The translations under genes and the position numbers were made by a program. The notes below the pieces were generated by a model, which was given only the letters and a program-made list of their open reading frames with translations, was not told where the DNA came from and made no database searches. From Aquatica leii (taxonomy: Eukaryota > Arthropoda > Insecta > Coleoptera > Lampyridae): DNA of 64,000 bases. Positions 10,290 through 23,125 of the stretch are shown here, one piece after another (position 1 is the first letter of the stretch; each line of letters begins with the position of its first letter). Where the stretch lies: NCBI GenBank assembly GCA_035610365.1, contig CM069432.1, positions 232,460,532 through 232,524,531 on the forward strand, read 5' to 3'.

Positions 10290-11260
10290 TAATGATATTA
10301 GTTGATAATGATTTGTGCTGAGGTAAATCGCTCTCTTTACAACACCTTGGCCAGTTTTGAACTACCACATCGACAGGCAAATCTGGTTTTTTGGAGCATC
10401 CTGGTTGAGGCTCCATATCTGCGGACTGAAGTTCGGTGGAAGCGCATTCTGATTTTATGTTGCAGTTTTTCTCAGACTAAGCTTTTGCTTGAATACAATC
10501 AGCATCGCAAAAAATAATTCGATCGAATGGCTAAATTCCCGTCGCCCGAAAACCATTAACTGTACCTTTGGTGGTTTGTAACTTCAAAAATGCGTTGCTC
10601 AATAGCTCAGTCATCTCAGAAGATGTTACAAGACGTTGATTTGTTTAGATCCAATTTCTAATTTCTTCGCTGTAGTACATTTTAAAGGTCCCCATAAACG
10701 TGTTTTCGAGCGGTTGCATTTTTTGTGTCGAATATGGCGGCAATGAAATTACGAAAACGTTATTTGATCTAGCCAAATTTATCACGTCTATGTTTCTTGT
10801 GTGACAATAATCCCCTTCTAACATTAGAAGAGCTGGGATTCTTCAGTTGATTTGACAAAATCTATAAAATGTCTAAACCAATCAGTAAAAATATTTTGCT
10901 GAATCCAGCCACTTACCATTAGCACTCATGCAAGCAACAAGAGCAGCAGAAGTTAATGAGGCTATTTGCCGTTTACCCTTTCTACATACAACTTCAGTGA
11001 CTTTGCTTTGAACTACGGATAAACCTGTTTCATCAACGTTGTAAATACGGGGAGGAGGAAAATTGTGTTTTGAATATTCAATTGCTAGATTGCTAAAAAA
11101 AATTTCCACGTTTTCTTTCTTGAAACCTAAAACCCTAGCAAAGCAAGTTCCTGTGGGTCTTCGAGTTGACGAAACATGACTGTGTTGCTGTAAGAATGCG
11201 TCAAACCATGAGTTAAGAAAATGCTGCCTCCTTGCAGGGAAATAATAAACATCATATAAG
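10290..11260 (-). pseudogene. pogo/Tigger-type transposase remnant 1
   Basis: On the minus strand the block PPPRIYNVDETGLSVVQSK (10970-11070), including the NVDETG around the first catalytic Asp, is followed by CRKGKRQIASLTSA. Further downstream are a decayed second-Asp region (10800-10850), where the family normally has LDGHYSHT, then PPYSTQKMQPLE (about 10710-10745) and a tail of NGFRATGI type (about 10530-10550). This is the DDE domain of Tc1/mariner-superfamily transposases of the pogo/Tigger branch. Several stops and frameshifts are present. An acidic C-terminal piece, MEPQPGCSKK, lies at 10416-10387. The N-terminal DNA-binding domain is not seen. Confidence 0.7.
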
Positions 11261-12280
11261 TAGTAGTTTTGTTAACATGTCGATAACTGACACTAGTTGT
11301 GTCATATGAATATTTAACTAGTCCATATTACCTGCATAGCCCATATTCTCCTCTACTATTCATACAAGTGTCGAATTTATCGTAATTAAGAAAATTGTCT
11401 GTATGTGAATTGAAAATTTTTTTGCAAAATAGAGCATATTTACCGATAAGTTAAAAAATTGTTAACTGCAAAAAATCGCGGATTATTTAAAATAATCATA
11501 TTCTCGCAATTCAAGAAATGCTAAATAATACTGTATACAATTTGGAGCAAAAGTTGGTTATTTTACAACAACAAAATGTAAGACATATTGAGCATTTGCG
11601 GTAACCATGGCATCAAAAATCCCATTATATCAGCAACTATATTCCATTTACTTTTTGTTATTAATTTGATTCGTTAAGAATAAATGTAATATAATAACAT
11701 TTCTTTACTTTATGATATATTTGTACATTTCGAATTGTTATTCTAATATTGTTACAGTTTACAATATCTTTGTTTTGGTATGTTGGCAATAGTCATGTCG
11801 TGACATCTGTTAAATATTAGTTGAAGTAATGCTGCCATTTGGTCAGTTTCCGCCACAAACTCACTTGTCATCGTGCTTGGCGGTTATTCGATTCTGTTGT
11901 TTACTCTAATATTTCTGCATGTGAAAATAGGATATCAGTTTGTTAAAAAGATCGTTTTTGTTTCTTTAACTATACTAAAATAATCATTGTGGTTTTAATT
12001 ATTGTCCGAATAGTTTGGTGAATTTTTATAATCATTAGGTTCATGTCGACTAATGATGTGCGATGCGCATAATTAACCGACTTTTTAGTCTATGTTTATG
12101 TTGTTATATAGTATAAAAAACGATATTTTAAAAATTACATTAGCTGCCAAAATATACCCGCAAAACAAATAAAGTCTCCTGGGGCGCAGAGAAAAAAGAA
12201 AAACATTATTATTTGTTGCAAATGGTGAAACAATTACGGATACCGGAAAAAAGTTTGAGATATCTGAATAGACAATTCGC
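11260..12280. other. Spacer between two transposase remnants, no gene seen
   Basis: This is AT-rich DNA with no recognisable coding block. The minus frame at 12085-12282 shows no family resemblance. Confidence 0.45.
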
Positions 12281-12289
12281 AAAAGAAAG

Positions 12290-13830
12290 AAAAATTGCGA
12301 TGGACGACGTAATATTACTGGGTCTTAAATGGGACGGCATCCTACTTTTTCACAGAACCAAGAAAATAATTTAGCAAGTCGTGTATTAAACGTGGCAAAA
12401 CTGTTTTATGATGCCATAGAAAATAAAAGACGATTAGCATATACTTATCCATTAGCTAACAACATCCCAAACAACTTTAATGCCACAACAAAATGACAAG
12501 TAAAAACCGATACTATTAGTTTAAAAAAAAACGAGTTATCACTAAGAAAACCAGAATCAACAAGCATAAACCAAATATCGGCATTTAACGAGATACAACC
12601 TGTATACCTCAATTCTTTAAGAACCTAAAAAACCACAAAAAATATTGTTTTAAAAATCTTTAACAGAAATAAAAGTAGTTTTCTACTGTCCAAAAACCTT
12701 GGAATCTCCTTGACCCTAAGGGAACAAAACAATTTGGAGAAATAACTTCTTCCAGAAGAGGAAAAACGATTACCGTAGCTTGTTGCTATAATGCTACTGG
12801 TCCGTGCTATGTCCCCTCAATGTTTATTTTTCTCAAAACTCACATCACGAGCATGTTGGAAAGAAATGGTCCGTCTCATACGAAACATTGTTGCTGGCTA
12901 GAGCACTGAAATTAATTGTTTTATCAGTGATTTCAGCATTTAAGGAAACTAATAAATATGGATAGTCACTCGAATCATGTCTATATAGAAATTTATGCAT
13001 TTTGTAAGTAAAATAGAATTCAGTTGCTAACCATTCCGCCGCATACATACCATCGCTTACAGCCGTTGGATTTGAGTTCACTCAAAGCAGCTTTTAATCG
13101 ACAGTGTGACAAGTATCTTTTGCATTTTGAAAGATATTACGCCCTATAACTTGGCAGACCTCTTTCATAAAACTTATGTTTAAGTTGGCATTATGTATAA
13201 AACACAATCCAGATTTACATTTTTGGGAATATGGCCTTTCAAATCGAAAAAAAAAATACTTTTTTCCATCTAGTCATCATAAGCCAGCAGTAATAATAGA
13301 TGAACAAGATCTGATAAATTGCTTTAAAATGCAGACAAAAGTTTCTGGTCTAAGTACTTCTAAAGTGTTCCAGCTAGTTGAGTCAGAATTCTTTTCTAGG
13401 TGGTTCCGGTTGCTCGTTATCTGAAGTTTCGTTGGAAGAATTAAACCCCATTCCAACTGCATCGCATAGAAAGAAAATTTAGCGACGTGAAAAATAATAG
13501 ACCAAAATTTAAACGGAAAACCAAGGCAACCTTAAATGAAAATAAAAAAGCTAAATTTAGTACAAAATATTTCGTTAAAACTAAAATAAAGTTAGTAAAA
13601 AGACAGATTTAAAAAAAAATGTTTCTGAAGAAAAACTCTCTGATGGTCAGTTATGTGATGCGATGAACTGGATGATACGGAGGAAGCCGATGTCAAAGAC
13701 AGATTCTTGATTTACAATTATTTGAGCAAAAAGAAGAATGTTGGTTTCAGTGTGCAGCAAATGGGCTCATGCACTTTGCAGTGGTGCCGACTCCCTCGAA
13801 GATTACGTCTGTGATTTTCGCGACCGTTAA
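12290..13830 (+). pseudogene. pogo/Tigger-type transposase remnant 2 with PHD-like tail
   Basis: Plus-strand pieces in family order are: GRHPTFSQNQENNLASRVL (12330), LSLRKPESTSINQISAFNE (12540-12595), MLERNGPSHTK (12853-12885), PPHTYHRLQPLDLSS (13040-13080), AFNRQCDKYL and LYNLADLFHKTYV (13090-13180), GIWPF (13230) and ELNPIPTASHRKK (13435-13475). The end, VCSKWAHALCSGADSLEDY-VCDF (13750-13830), looks like a decayed PHD-type zinc finger, a C-terminal addition known in some insect pogo-like proteins. It is a different subfamily from remnant 1, judged by these motifs, and is heavily interrupted. Confidence 0.7.
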
Positions 13831-14326
13831 ATTGCAGCATTTATATATCTATTAACATTTCCAATAAATATATGTATTTTGTAACACTTGTTTTTATTCT
13901 GCCTCGTATACCGTATTGCGCAAAATTACCTTGACTGTTGAGCACAATTAATCATATAGGATGGATAAGCGTGCGCATAGTCAGTTTTTATGTAATTTTA
14001 TCATTAGGTTTACAATATATGTTTTTGTAATATTTTATTGATTTGGGCTATAACCAATATAATGAAGGATATCTATGCCAAATTTCAGAATTCTATAACT
14101 ATATTTTAAAAAAATAGTAAACTTTCTTCTTAGATGAGCACAATTCATCAACTTTTCCCTATAGTAGTAATCATTTGACTTAACTTTAAGATTAGATAAT
14201 ATTTCGCAGTATAAATTTACAAAAAACGTAAATTATAATTATTTTAAACTATGGTTTATCAAAGTTTAATAATAAAACTAATAAATTTAATTTAATAACG
14301 AAGGCTTCCACGACCGGAGTCTATAC

Positions 14327-14389
14327 TAAGATGAGAACGTCTTCCGGGTTTGGACCGTGGTCCAAAACCAGAAGAGGTTCTCATCTTAG
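14327..14389. repeat. 63-bp palindrome made of inverted Penelope-like ends
   Basis: TAAGATGAGAAC and GTCTTCCGGGTTTGGACC are followed within two bases by GGTCCAAAACCAGAAGAGG and TTCTCATCTTA, a near-perfect hairpin. The left half, with its upstream flank CCGGAGTCTATACTAAGAT (14314 onward), matches the terminal sequence of the Penelope-like copies at 5.6 and 7.4 kb. It looks like a minimal insert consisting only of two inverted ends. It lies about 250 bases upstream of the secapin-like gene. Confidence 0.7.
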
Positions 14390-14635
14390 AATAGGCTTAA
14401 TTAATAAAAACAAATAAATAAAATTATTTATATATTTTTGTAAATAAAGTTGCTTATAGTATTTTATCAAGTTTAAAATTATCTATATAATGCAATAATA
14501 ATAATAATAATCAAAGGTTACTAAAAAACTATTTCCCTGTTAGTATTAAAGCGTACGTACGAGTTTTTAATTGAGTAAGTTAACGATTAGTAAAGTTCGT
14601 ATAATTATAAATGTAAATTGTTTTAGAAAAACGTT

Positions 14636-14842
14636 ATGAAGATATTACTACTTTTTAGCGTAGTTGTCGTTATGTTAAATACGATACAAACTGCTACTGT
14701 GGCTTTTAACACAAGCGTTGATTATAGCGCTATTATCGCAGCTGCTTCACAAAATAAAGATCAGCCCTACTCAATAATTTTTCCGATGTGTCAGGAAGGA
14801 TATGTCTTTATCAATAAAAGATGTCGTATGATAGTTAATTAG
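14636..14842 (+). CDS. Secapin-like small secreted peptide
   Basis: This 68-residue protein has a strong signal peptide: a Lys at residue 2, a hydrophobic stretch over residues 3-15 and likely cleavage near QTATVA at residue 23. A short propeptide-like middle follows. The last 24 residues, YSIIFPMCQEGYVF-INKRCRMIVN, resemble the bee-venom peptide secapin (YII...CPPGSKFIKNRCRVIV). The two Cys have the same ten-residue spacing, and G at +3, F at +6, the RCR around the second Cys and an IV ending are shared. The family forms one disulphide; roles reported for secapin (protease inhibition, antimicrobial action) are known only for the bee peptide. Upstream, GTAAGT at 14575 and TTTTAG at 14621-14626 could bound a 52-base 5'-UTR intron. 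An ATTAAA at 14864-14869 is a possible polyadenylation signal. Expression is not shown by sequence alone. Confidence 0.65.
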   Translation: MKILLLFSVVVVMLNTIQTATVAFNTSVDYSAIIAAASQNKDQPYSIIFPMCQEGYVFINKRCRMIVN

Positions 14843-14897
14843 AAATGTAGTAACATAACAAAAATTAAAAACTAGAAATAATTGTTACTGCTGGTAT

Positions 14898-14945
14898 ACT
14901 GTATAGGGTGTTTCGTGTCAAGTGGAGTTGCGCGAACAATATTTT
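14898..14945 (+). repeat. Terminal-repeat-like sequence of a mariner/Tc1-type element
   Basis: TATAGGGTGTTTCGTGTCAA, followed by GTGGAGTTGCGC, has the TA plus GGGTGT start common at ends of Tc1/mariner-superfamily elements. A related start, CACAGGGTGTCTCAAACAAC, is at 45371. No partner end was found, so this is only a scrap. Confidence 0.35.
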
Positions 14946-14949
14946 CAAA

Positions 14950-16430
14950 AAATGTTGGTTTATCGTTTTACCAATTTACTTTCCATATGTTATCCAAAAT
15001 GCACATTATTTTAATTTTAACATTTTATTATTTACTTGTTACTTGAATTATTTTAGAACATCAACCAATGCAATTTTTGCACCGTTGTCTAATTGATGTT
15101 TTCAACTCATTCACCGTCATCCAAAACCAACAGTTTTGCCTTTTTTTTAATTTCAAATACTACCTTTAAATTAAAAAAACTAACATTACTTAGTTTTTCT
15201 ACTATCGACTAAAGTTTATTTTTATATATGTATATAATTGTGCTTGTTAGTACTACTAAAATTCTGAAAATTTAAATTTTCTGGAAGTAGTTACTTGTAT
15301 CACAATTTGTAAACGTAAAAAAAACAAAAATTTATAAAATCATTACTTTTTTGAAATTTTGCACTTTATATATGTAATGTTTGATGTATGTATTATTTTT
15401 ATATTTGTCTGTCGGTTTTATGATAAAAAATATACATATATAGTTACAAGAATAAAAAGGTAAGAAGTATAAAAAAATATTAACGATTTTTAAAACTGTC
15501 AACTGAAATAACTTAATTAGTTTTACAAGCTGAAAGAAACAATTCTCCATACAAAATAATTACAAATATTGCCAATATTTCTAAGCTTGAGCCAATCTAA
15601 GGTTAAATTTTTCACAACCGTACTGATTTTTTAATACACGAATTTGTTTTTATCAGAGACACCAAACAAAAACCACATAGAATGAATGTTTTTGTAACAA
15701 TGCGGTAAATTATTGCCACGAAGTGTTGCAACGTATAGTAAAGTAACTATTACCAATTACGGTTCTTAAAAATGTATGAACTTTGCAAAGAATTTTTTTA
15801 GAAACAGTTAAATCAGTTACTGCTATAATGATCTTTTAGTAGATCTGTTAAAGAAAATAAATCAGTACCAATTACTTGAGTACGGATATACAAAATAAAT
15901 GAATTAAACCTTATTGCAATTAAAATTAATATCTAAATTAAACAATAATAACAAATACAACACAATGTTATGTTATAATAAAAAAAGGTTACTAATTAAA
16001 CATCTCAAGAATAGAAAGAACACTTACAAAAATTATTGAAAATATTACACTTTATCACAATTAGGGGGTTCAGGTTACGATGGGGCTACAAATATGAGTG
16101 ATGTCTGCTTAACGATGCAAGTAGAAATTAAACAACGAAACACAGTTGCCAAACGTGTGCATTATTATTTTCATAATTGAATAGTTCAGTACAACAATAG
16201 GGTACTGCTATTATTTTGCCAATGTTTTTTTAAATTTTCAATCTTTCTATTAGAACAGTATATCTCTTCTGCAGCGTTTCTTAGATATACTAGAAAATGC
16301 AGACACCATACATATGTTACTGTGCTCTAATGACAGATCTCTTGGAGATACCTTGCTTTTGCATCGTACAAATATTTAACTTTGTACTGTGCACGTAAGC
16401 GCATATTGTTTCATGGCATTATTTGGTTAT
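14950..16430. other. AT-rich DNA without gene
   Basis: No recognisable coding block, repeat partner or RNA gene is seen over about 1.5 kb. The minus frame at 15332-15550 is low-complexity. Confidence 0.5.
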
Positions 16431-16431
16431 G

Positions 16432-16990
16432 TACAGAATGTCCTAAATTGGATGTTTTGATAGGGAAACTCGGTAACTATAATAGATACGAGAAAATGAA
16501 ATAAATTTCATGTTCCTCGAGAAAAACTCGATGGTAAAAACCAAATTGAGCGATTGTTTTTAGTTTCTGAGGTATACCCGAAAGTATTCCGTTGTAGTTT
16601 TCTCATAGTAGGCTTCTGTCATTGAAAATGTGAACAAATTAAATCATTTAGTATTGAAAGTTAATTGGTATAAAATGCAATGGTTATTCAAAATGATGAA
16701 AAATACCATATGATAGAATGCTTTAATCAAAGTGATAACCATTCGGACGTTGCAGCCGAATTATATTTCGATCGTTACCAAAAAAAAAGAACCTCATACT
16801 TAAATCCATTTTTATGAGATTGAAACAAAATTTGAGAAATTATGGATCATTTAACAAAATAAGAACAAAAAATTACATTATTTAAGATATGGAAGAAGCT
16901 TCTATCAATGTAGTAGGAACTGGAGTAGCAAATCCTTCAATGTCCTGTCACCAAAAACAACAAATTTTGCGCATTTGTAATTAGAAAATC
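16432..16990 (+). pseudogene. N-terminal fragment of a DUF4817/mariner-like transposase
   Basis: After a terminal-repeat-like GTACAGAATGTCCTAAATTGG (16431), the translation from about 16679 gives MVIQNDEKYHMIECFNQSDN, then AAELYFDRYQKKR and FLMRLKQNLRNYGSF across a frame break. This is the helix-turn-helix pattern (AxxxYxxRYPxRxxP...F..LxxxLRxxGS) at the start of many insect mariner-like transposases. It is cut off at about 16990, where BEL/Pao integrase sequence begins. Confidence 0.5.
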
Positions 16991-17640
16991 AATTTCGCGG
17001 GTACCCGACACATGGGAAGCTTTTGGGAGTCTAACATTAAATGTTTATTTAAAGATATTGAATCTCAAGTCTTGACGTATGAAGAAATGAATACGTTACT
17101 TACTCAAATTGAGTCATTATTGAATTGACGTTCTTTATGCGTTCTATCTTATCATTTCTCAACGTTTACTCTTTTTGGCAAATTACTTGTTCATGATCTT
17201 GCTGATATGCAAACTAGTAGACTAGATAGATATCAAATGATAGATCAGATGGTCCAGCAGTTCTGGAAGCGCTAGCATCTTGAGTATTAAGTTCAATCCC
17301 ATTATTACAAATACCATAGTTATTGTTCAATAATCAAATAGTCCACCTTCGCATTGGCCAATAGGACGTATTTTAGAAGTTTTTCCTGGTACGGTAAGGA
17401 TGGTGTACCAAGAGTGGTTTTTGTCAAAACTAAGACTCACGCAATAAAATATTTTTTTTTAGAATTTAGAATATTATTGTTTTAGTTTAGAGAAATTCAG
17501 AAATATATTACAAGGTCGGCGGGATGTGTTTGGAATAGTTAAATTTTTTTTTAATGGTATACGTTTGGTTGAACGTTTGGTTGAAGTTTTATTTGTTACT
17601 ATATTCCTTTAAAATATATGAGTGTTAGATAGCTAGCGGT
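16990..17640 (+). mobile_element. BEL/Pao retrotransposon fossil, integrase end
   Basis: This is a fragment of a BEL/Pao element. The segment LTYEEMNTLLTQIESLLN (about 17073-17128) and the following FWKR/EYL region (about 17250-17290) are the C-terminal half of a Pao-type integrase. It is followed by a GCGGGATGTGTTT stretch of the sort that begins BEL LTRs. It is broken by several mutations and truncated at the 5' side. Confidence 0.6.
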
Positions 17641-17699
17641 TGCGTTACAAAGCATTATTTTTATTTAAATTAATTTAATTGGTTTTTAAATTTTGATAC

Positions 17700-18330
17700 G
17701 CAACACTACTGTCAGCAGAAAAGACCACATCAACAATAAAGCCTTTTAGACCTAGGCTGTAACTAAAACAAAAACGTTTAACAAAGATTTGAACACAAAT
17801 ACCCAGTTGACTCGCAAACTTGTGATCCATGTCTTTACATTTGATTTCCAACAAAATATGCCATTTTCAGTAGCCCTAAGCAATGCCGTATTTTATGAAG
17901 TGTACCTACGTTTTATGTACAATTTGTGAAGATATGGAAGCCCAACTGGTTGTAGCACATTTGCAATGTAACCAGCTGCGTTTAGGTTGCCGTCAATAAA
18001 GGCCAAGGGTGATCTGCTACCATAACATATTGCACCTCATATCATAACTCCTTGAGTGAGGGCTGTGTTGCGTTCCACAAAAAATGTTGGATTTTTACGT
18101 TCTCCATGCATCCGTCTGGCCCTCCTACGATTTTATAGAAGACGGTTTCATAGAAGAAAGTTGGAGTCTTATATCAGGCTCTGCATCCAAACGATTTCGA
18201 TTTAGTAGCGACGTACAAAGAAAACCCAGTTTGGCAAAGGTATGTGCTGACAAATGGAAAAAAAACAAAAATAGCATTTCTTGACAGTTCTGGATACTTG
18301 TGTTTAAGGCTACACCAGTGGCAGCTGGTG
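17700..18330 (-). pseudogene. Tc1-like transposase fragment
   Basis: On the minus strand, NPTFFVERNTALTQGVMI, then GAICYGSRSPLAFIDGNLNA and AAGYIANVLQP (about 18095-17925) match the central part of Tc1-type DDE transposases, where the family reads VMVWGA...G..PL..I.G.++A..Y...VL. A TGG-to-stop change hits the VMVWG motif. The N-terminal part and the end with the last acidic residue are lost or unreadable. Confidence 0.6.
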
Positions 18331-18339
18331 GTCAATCAT

Positions 18340-19439
18340 ACAAGAGGGTCATTTAAAAAAAACGCAATGGTCCCAAAAAGGCTAAAAAACATTCTTACAG
18401 TAACGTGATTTATATTTAAGATCAATTATGTTTAAGATTTAAGATATTCCTCTATAACTACAATTACCAAAATAATCAATAGCAAGCTTATTAAAATTTA
18501 CAATGATTTTTTAATGCTTTGCATTGAAATGTATATAGTATTGCCAATTGCGTAGAAATGTTTGAATTCTTTTTAACACAGAGAAATATCGCTCTCTTTC
18601 CACTGTAGTCATATGCAAAGTCAATCAATTGTTTTATTTAATATATGTATCTATTTTTAGTTTTTACAAACTTTTTCATTATAGTCTTTAATTAACTTCA
18701 CAATTGGTTTTTACTTTTTCTTTTAAATGCTATAAATCCGTAACATCATTTTTACAACATAATGATTAATGCATCATCTGAAAACAGTACACATAAAACA
18801 CTAAAATCTATTGTTTATTTCAAATCCACAAATTCAATCTAACGAATCATACACAGATTCTTTAAAATTACTGTAAACTTCTTTATTTTTATGTTTACTG
18901 GTTGGTCAAATTTGAAGTAAAGGCTGAGGACGAAAATTCTAGATGTGTAAACAATTATTAGCTATTCATTTTTTAACGTCTTGTACCACAGTTATTATGA
19001 AACAAAAACTACTGTCATATGTGATAAGAAATCTGTATTCAGCACACACGTGCTGCGAAGATAACGATATATGACGTAAGTCACGTAAGCAATGTAAGCA
19101 TTGCACTCAAAGATAATTGCACTAAGTATTATCTTTGGCGTACGCGGCTCGGCTGAAGACCCTGAGAAACCATTTAAACATTTACTTATCTTCTTTTCTA
19201 ACTCGCATAAAATTGTATTATGTGTGTATCACTCCACTCTTGATATCTATCGTAATATAATGTAAATGCGAGCACAAGTTCGTGTCAGCTTCGGGTAAAT
19301 TCGCAAGCTTTCGTATCTCATGCTTTAAATTAACAATTATTTAAACGCATGAAATTTAAACGCTGATAATTTGATTTAAACGCAAATTTTCTGTAATTTT
19401 AAAGCAAATAAAATACCATTCTTATTCATTTTTGAAGGG

Positions 19440-19440
<1 letters not shown>
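18340..19440. other. Intergenic DNA without gene
   Basis: No supported coding block. A GC-richer patch around 19030-19180 has CACACGTGCTGCG and GTACGCGGCTCGGCTG but no recognisable feature. Confidence 0.45.
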
Positions 19441-20560
<1,120 letters not shown>

Positions 20561-20639
20561 AAGATGATTGGCGTACTAAAAAACGCTTATTACTTTTTCC
20601 TAGCATGATTAAGGTTTCTGCTCCTGAACACTCTAAAAA

Positions 20640-21240
20640 TCTAATAATAATAATGAAAAATATTGTACCTGAACTAGAAGGCTCAGGCTTTGATTCTGTA
20701 CTCTGTGAACTTGATGTTAACGTACGTGGTTTTTTTTATAGATTGCTGACTTAAGTCAACGCTCCATTGCAAACAATTGATAACACACCGCTCATAAAAC
20801 ATTAATAACTATAACGCACTGCCATTTATTAATGCAGACAAGTGTTGACTGGGAACCCTGAGAACAGTCATTGTTGCCAGAAGAAATTTGTTCACGTTGG
20901 CAGATTACTTCGATAAATTTCAGTAGATTCAATAAATAATTAGTAAATTCAATATTTTCAATAAGCTTTTTTCGAAATTTTAAGTGCTGTAATTTTTAAT
21001 GTAGCAATTAAAAGCACTTAGTATTGTTTACTGGTATCGATACTAAATTAACATCTACCTATACCTACTTATAAAACTTAAAATACGTATACAAATAAAA
21101 AGTAAGTATCAAAAACATCTTAGGAGTAACTATTCATTGTTCATATTTACATGTAAGTACATCCAAATTCAACAAACTCTTAAATCATAGTTGTTTGCTG
21201 AAAATATATCCAATGCACAGAGATCAGTGATTTGAAAGAT
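20640..21240. other. Spacer without gene
   Basis: AT-rich DNA with no coding block recognised, between the hAT remnant and the DD41D element. Confidence 0.45.
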
Positions 21241-21244
21241 TATA

Positions 21245-23123
21245 CAGTGTGTCCGAAAAGTATGGAATATATTATACAGGTCGATAAATATGCACTTTAC
21301 ACGAAAAAGTTGTAAATAAAAGTTGTTTATCACTTAGTTATCTACCACCTGGGAGATATCAATTTAAATTTTTGCTGTAAACAAAATCGCAACGAATAAC
21401 ACTTACATTTTTTTAAATGGCAAGGCACGTCTTTATTATACTCATTTGATAGAGTATTTTTTTCTCTTTTCAACCATATGAAACTTGAATACCTTTACAT
21501 CAAAAAATTTTCAAGAAAAACAAGGACATGTCTAACAAGTTTATTTTACTGAGCAGTATTAATCAGGTACGTAATATGTAGTATTGAAACAATTGAATGC
21601 ACTGTCACAATAGCAAATACTAAACTTTAAATATCTTTACATAAAATTGTTATAACAAAAGAATGTATTTAAACTAAACTTACAATAAATGTTCAAAATG
21701 TAAACCATTCATAATTTGACAGTGGTAAATTCGATTTTTAAAACCATCGATTGCTTTTGAAATCATATCTCGAGTTATAGCTCTTATCTCAACTCTAATG
21801 CGATTTTTCAAATCTTCAACATTATCAGGTCTATTTACATAAATTTTGCTTTTAATATAGCCCCAAAGAAAAAAATCTAGTGGACTTAAATCCGGCGAGC
21901 GAGCAGGCCATTCTATCGTACCTCTTCTGCCTATCCATGTATTTTGAAAAGTATTATTAAGAAAGTGGCGGACATTAATTCCAAAATGAGGAGGTGCCCC
22001 GTCTTGTTGAAGCTATATTCTGTTATGAGGTATATCTGGATCTACTTCATGTGGAAATAACTCGGCCAAAGCAGGAACTAACTCAAATCTTAAGAAATCA
22101 AGATAAATATTCGCCGTTAAACTACCTTCAAAAAAATATGGCCCCAAAATTTGATTTCCAATCATTCCTACCCAGACGTTGACTTTCTGCTGGTATTGGG
22201 TGTGTCCTTCTAGATACCAGTGAGGATTTTGTGAAGACCAGTAACGTGTGTTTTGTTTGTTAATTGTGCCGTTTAAACAAAACGTGGCCTCATCAGTAAA
22301 AAGGATATTTTTATGAAAACTCCAGCCTTCTGTCCAAATCGTCTTCAAATAATTCTTGAACTACACAAGCTTTATAAGGATGAAATTTTTCTTTTTTTAA
22401 AACGTTATGTACAGCCGATTTATTCAAATTATGGTCTCTAGCAATTTGCCGAACAGAAATTTGTGGATTTTCCTCAACAGACAAGAACACATTTTCTCGT
22501 TCCACATTACTTAATGACAAAGGTCTACCAGTTCTACTCGCATCTTTCACCGAACCTGTCTCTTGAAATTTCCGCTAAATTTTGCTTACCGTGGACTGCG
22601 AAATGTTTAATTTTGGATGCAAGTTATTAAATAAATTACATACTTCGTCTTGGGTTCTTCTTCTATCTCCATATCCCAGAATCATTAAAATTTCAATTCT
22701 ATGTTTCTCAGATAATTGAGCCATATTTCAAGCACTAACAAATAGCAAAGTGTGACAGTGTTCTAAAGTGCATTCAATTGTTTCAATGCTACATATTACG
22801 TACCTGATTAATACTGCTCAGTAAAATAAATTTGTTAGACATGTCCTTGTTTTTCTTGAAAATTTTTTGATGTAAAGGTATTCAAGTTTCATATGGTTGA
22901 AAAGAGAAAAAAAGACTATCAAATGAGTATAATAAAGACGTGCCTTGTCATTTAAAAAAATGTAAGTGTTATTCGTTGCGATTTTGTTTACAGCAAAAAT
23001 TTAAATTGATATCTCCCAGGTGGTAGATAACTAAGTGATAAACAACTTTTATTTACAACTTTTTCGTGTAAAGTGCATATTCATCGACCTGTATAATATA
23101 TTCCATACTTTTCGGACACACTG
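21245..23123 (-). mobile_element. End-to-end DD41D-type Tc1/mariner element with long terminal inverted repeats
   Basis: The ends are CAGTGTGTCCGAAAAG at 21245 and its complement ending at 23123, with TA on both sides (21243-21244 and 23124-23125), the superfamily's target duplication. The inverted repeats run about 360 bases inward (21245 to about 21605; about 22765 to 23123) and differ at few positions by eye, for example GATAAATATGC versus GATGAATATGC. A single transposase gene fills the middle on the minus strand. Total length is 1879 bases. The close match of the two ends suggests a rather recent insertion, although the transposase is broken. Confidence 0.9.
21680..22724 (-). pseudogene. 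Tc1/mariner transposase, DD41D spacing, interrupted
   Basis: The start is at the ATG at 22724 (MAQLSEKHRIEILMILGYGD) and the stop at 21680, about 348 codons. Helix-turn-helix regions are SISQSTVSKI-type (about residue 45) and ISVRQIARDHNLNKSAVHNV (about 80-100). The catalytic motifs are LFTDEATF, then QQDGAPPHF, then SPDLSPLDFFLWG. I count 41 residues between the second Asp and the Asp of SPLD, which fits the DD41D (Visitor/rosa) group. Defects are a TAG after STVSKI, a frameshift between LDRRLEF and the FHKNILFTDEATF block (22311-22348), and a TAG replacing the expected Trp before LQQDG. The protein ends MNGLHFEHLL. All three catalytic positions are still present, so the lesions look few and young. 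Confidence 0.85.
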
Positions 23124-23125
23124 TA

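Noticed and set aside
14490-14515. ATA/TAA trinucleotide run as a possible functional repeat
   Set aside because: It is a short microsatellite of the kind common in AT-rich DNA and carries no further signal.
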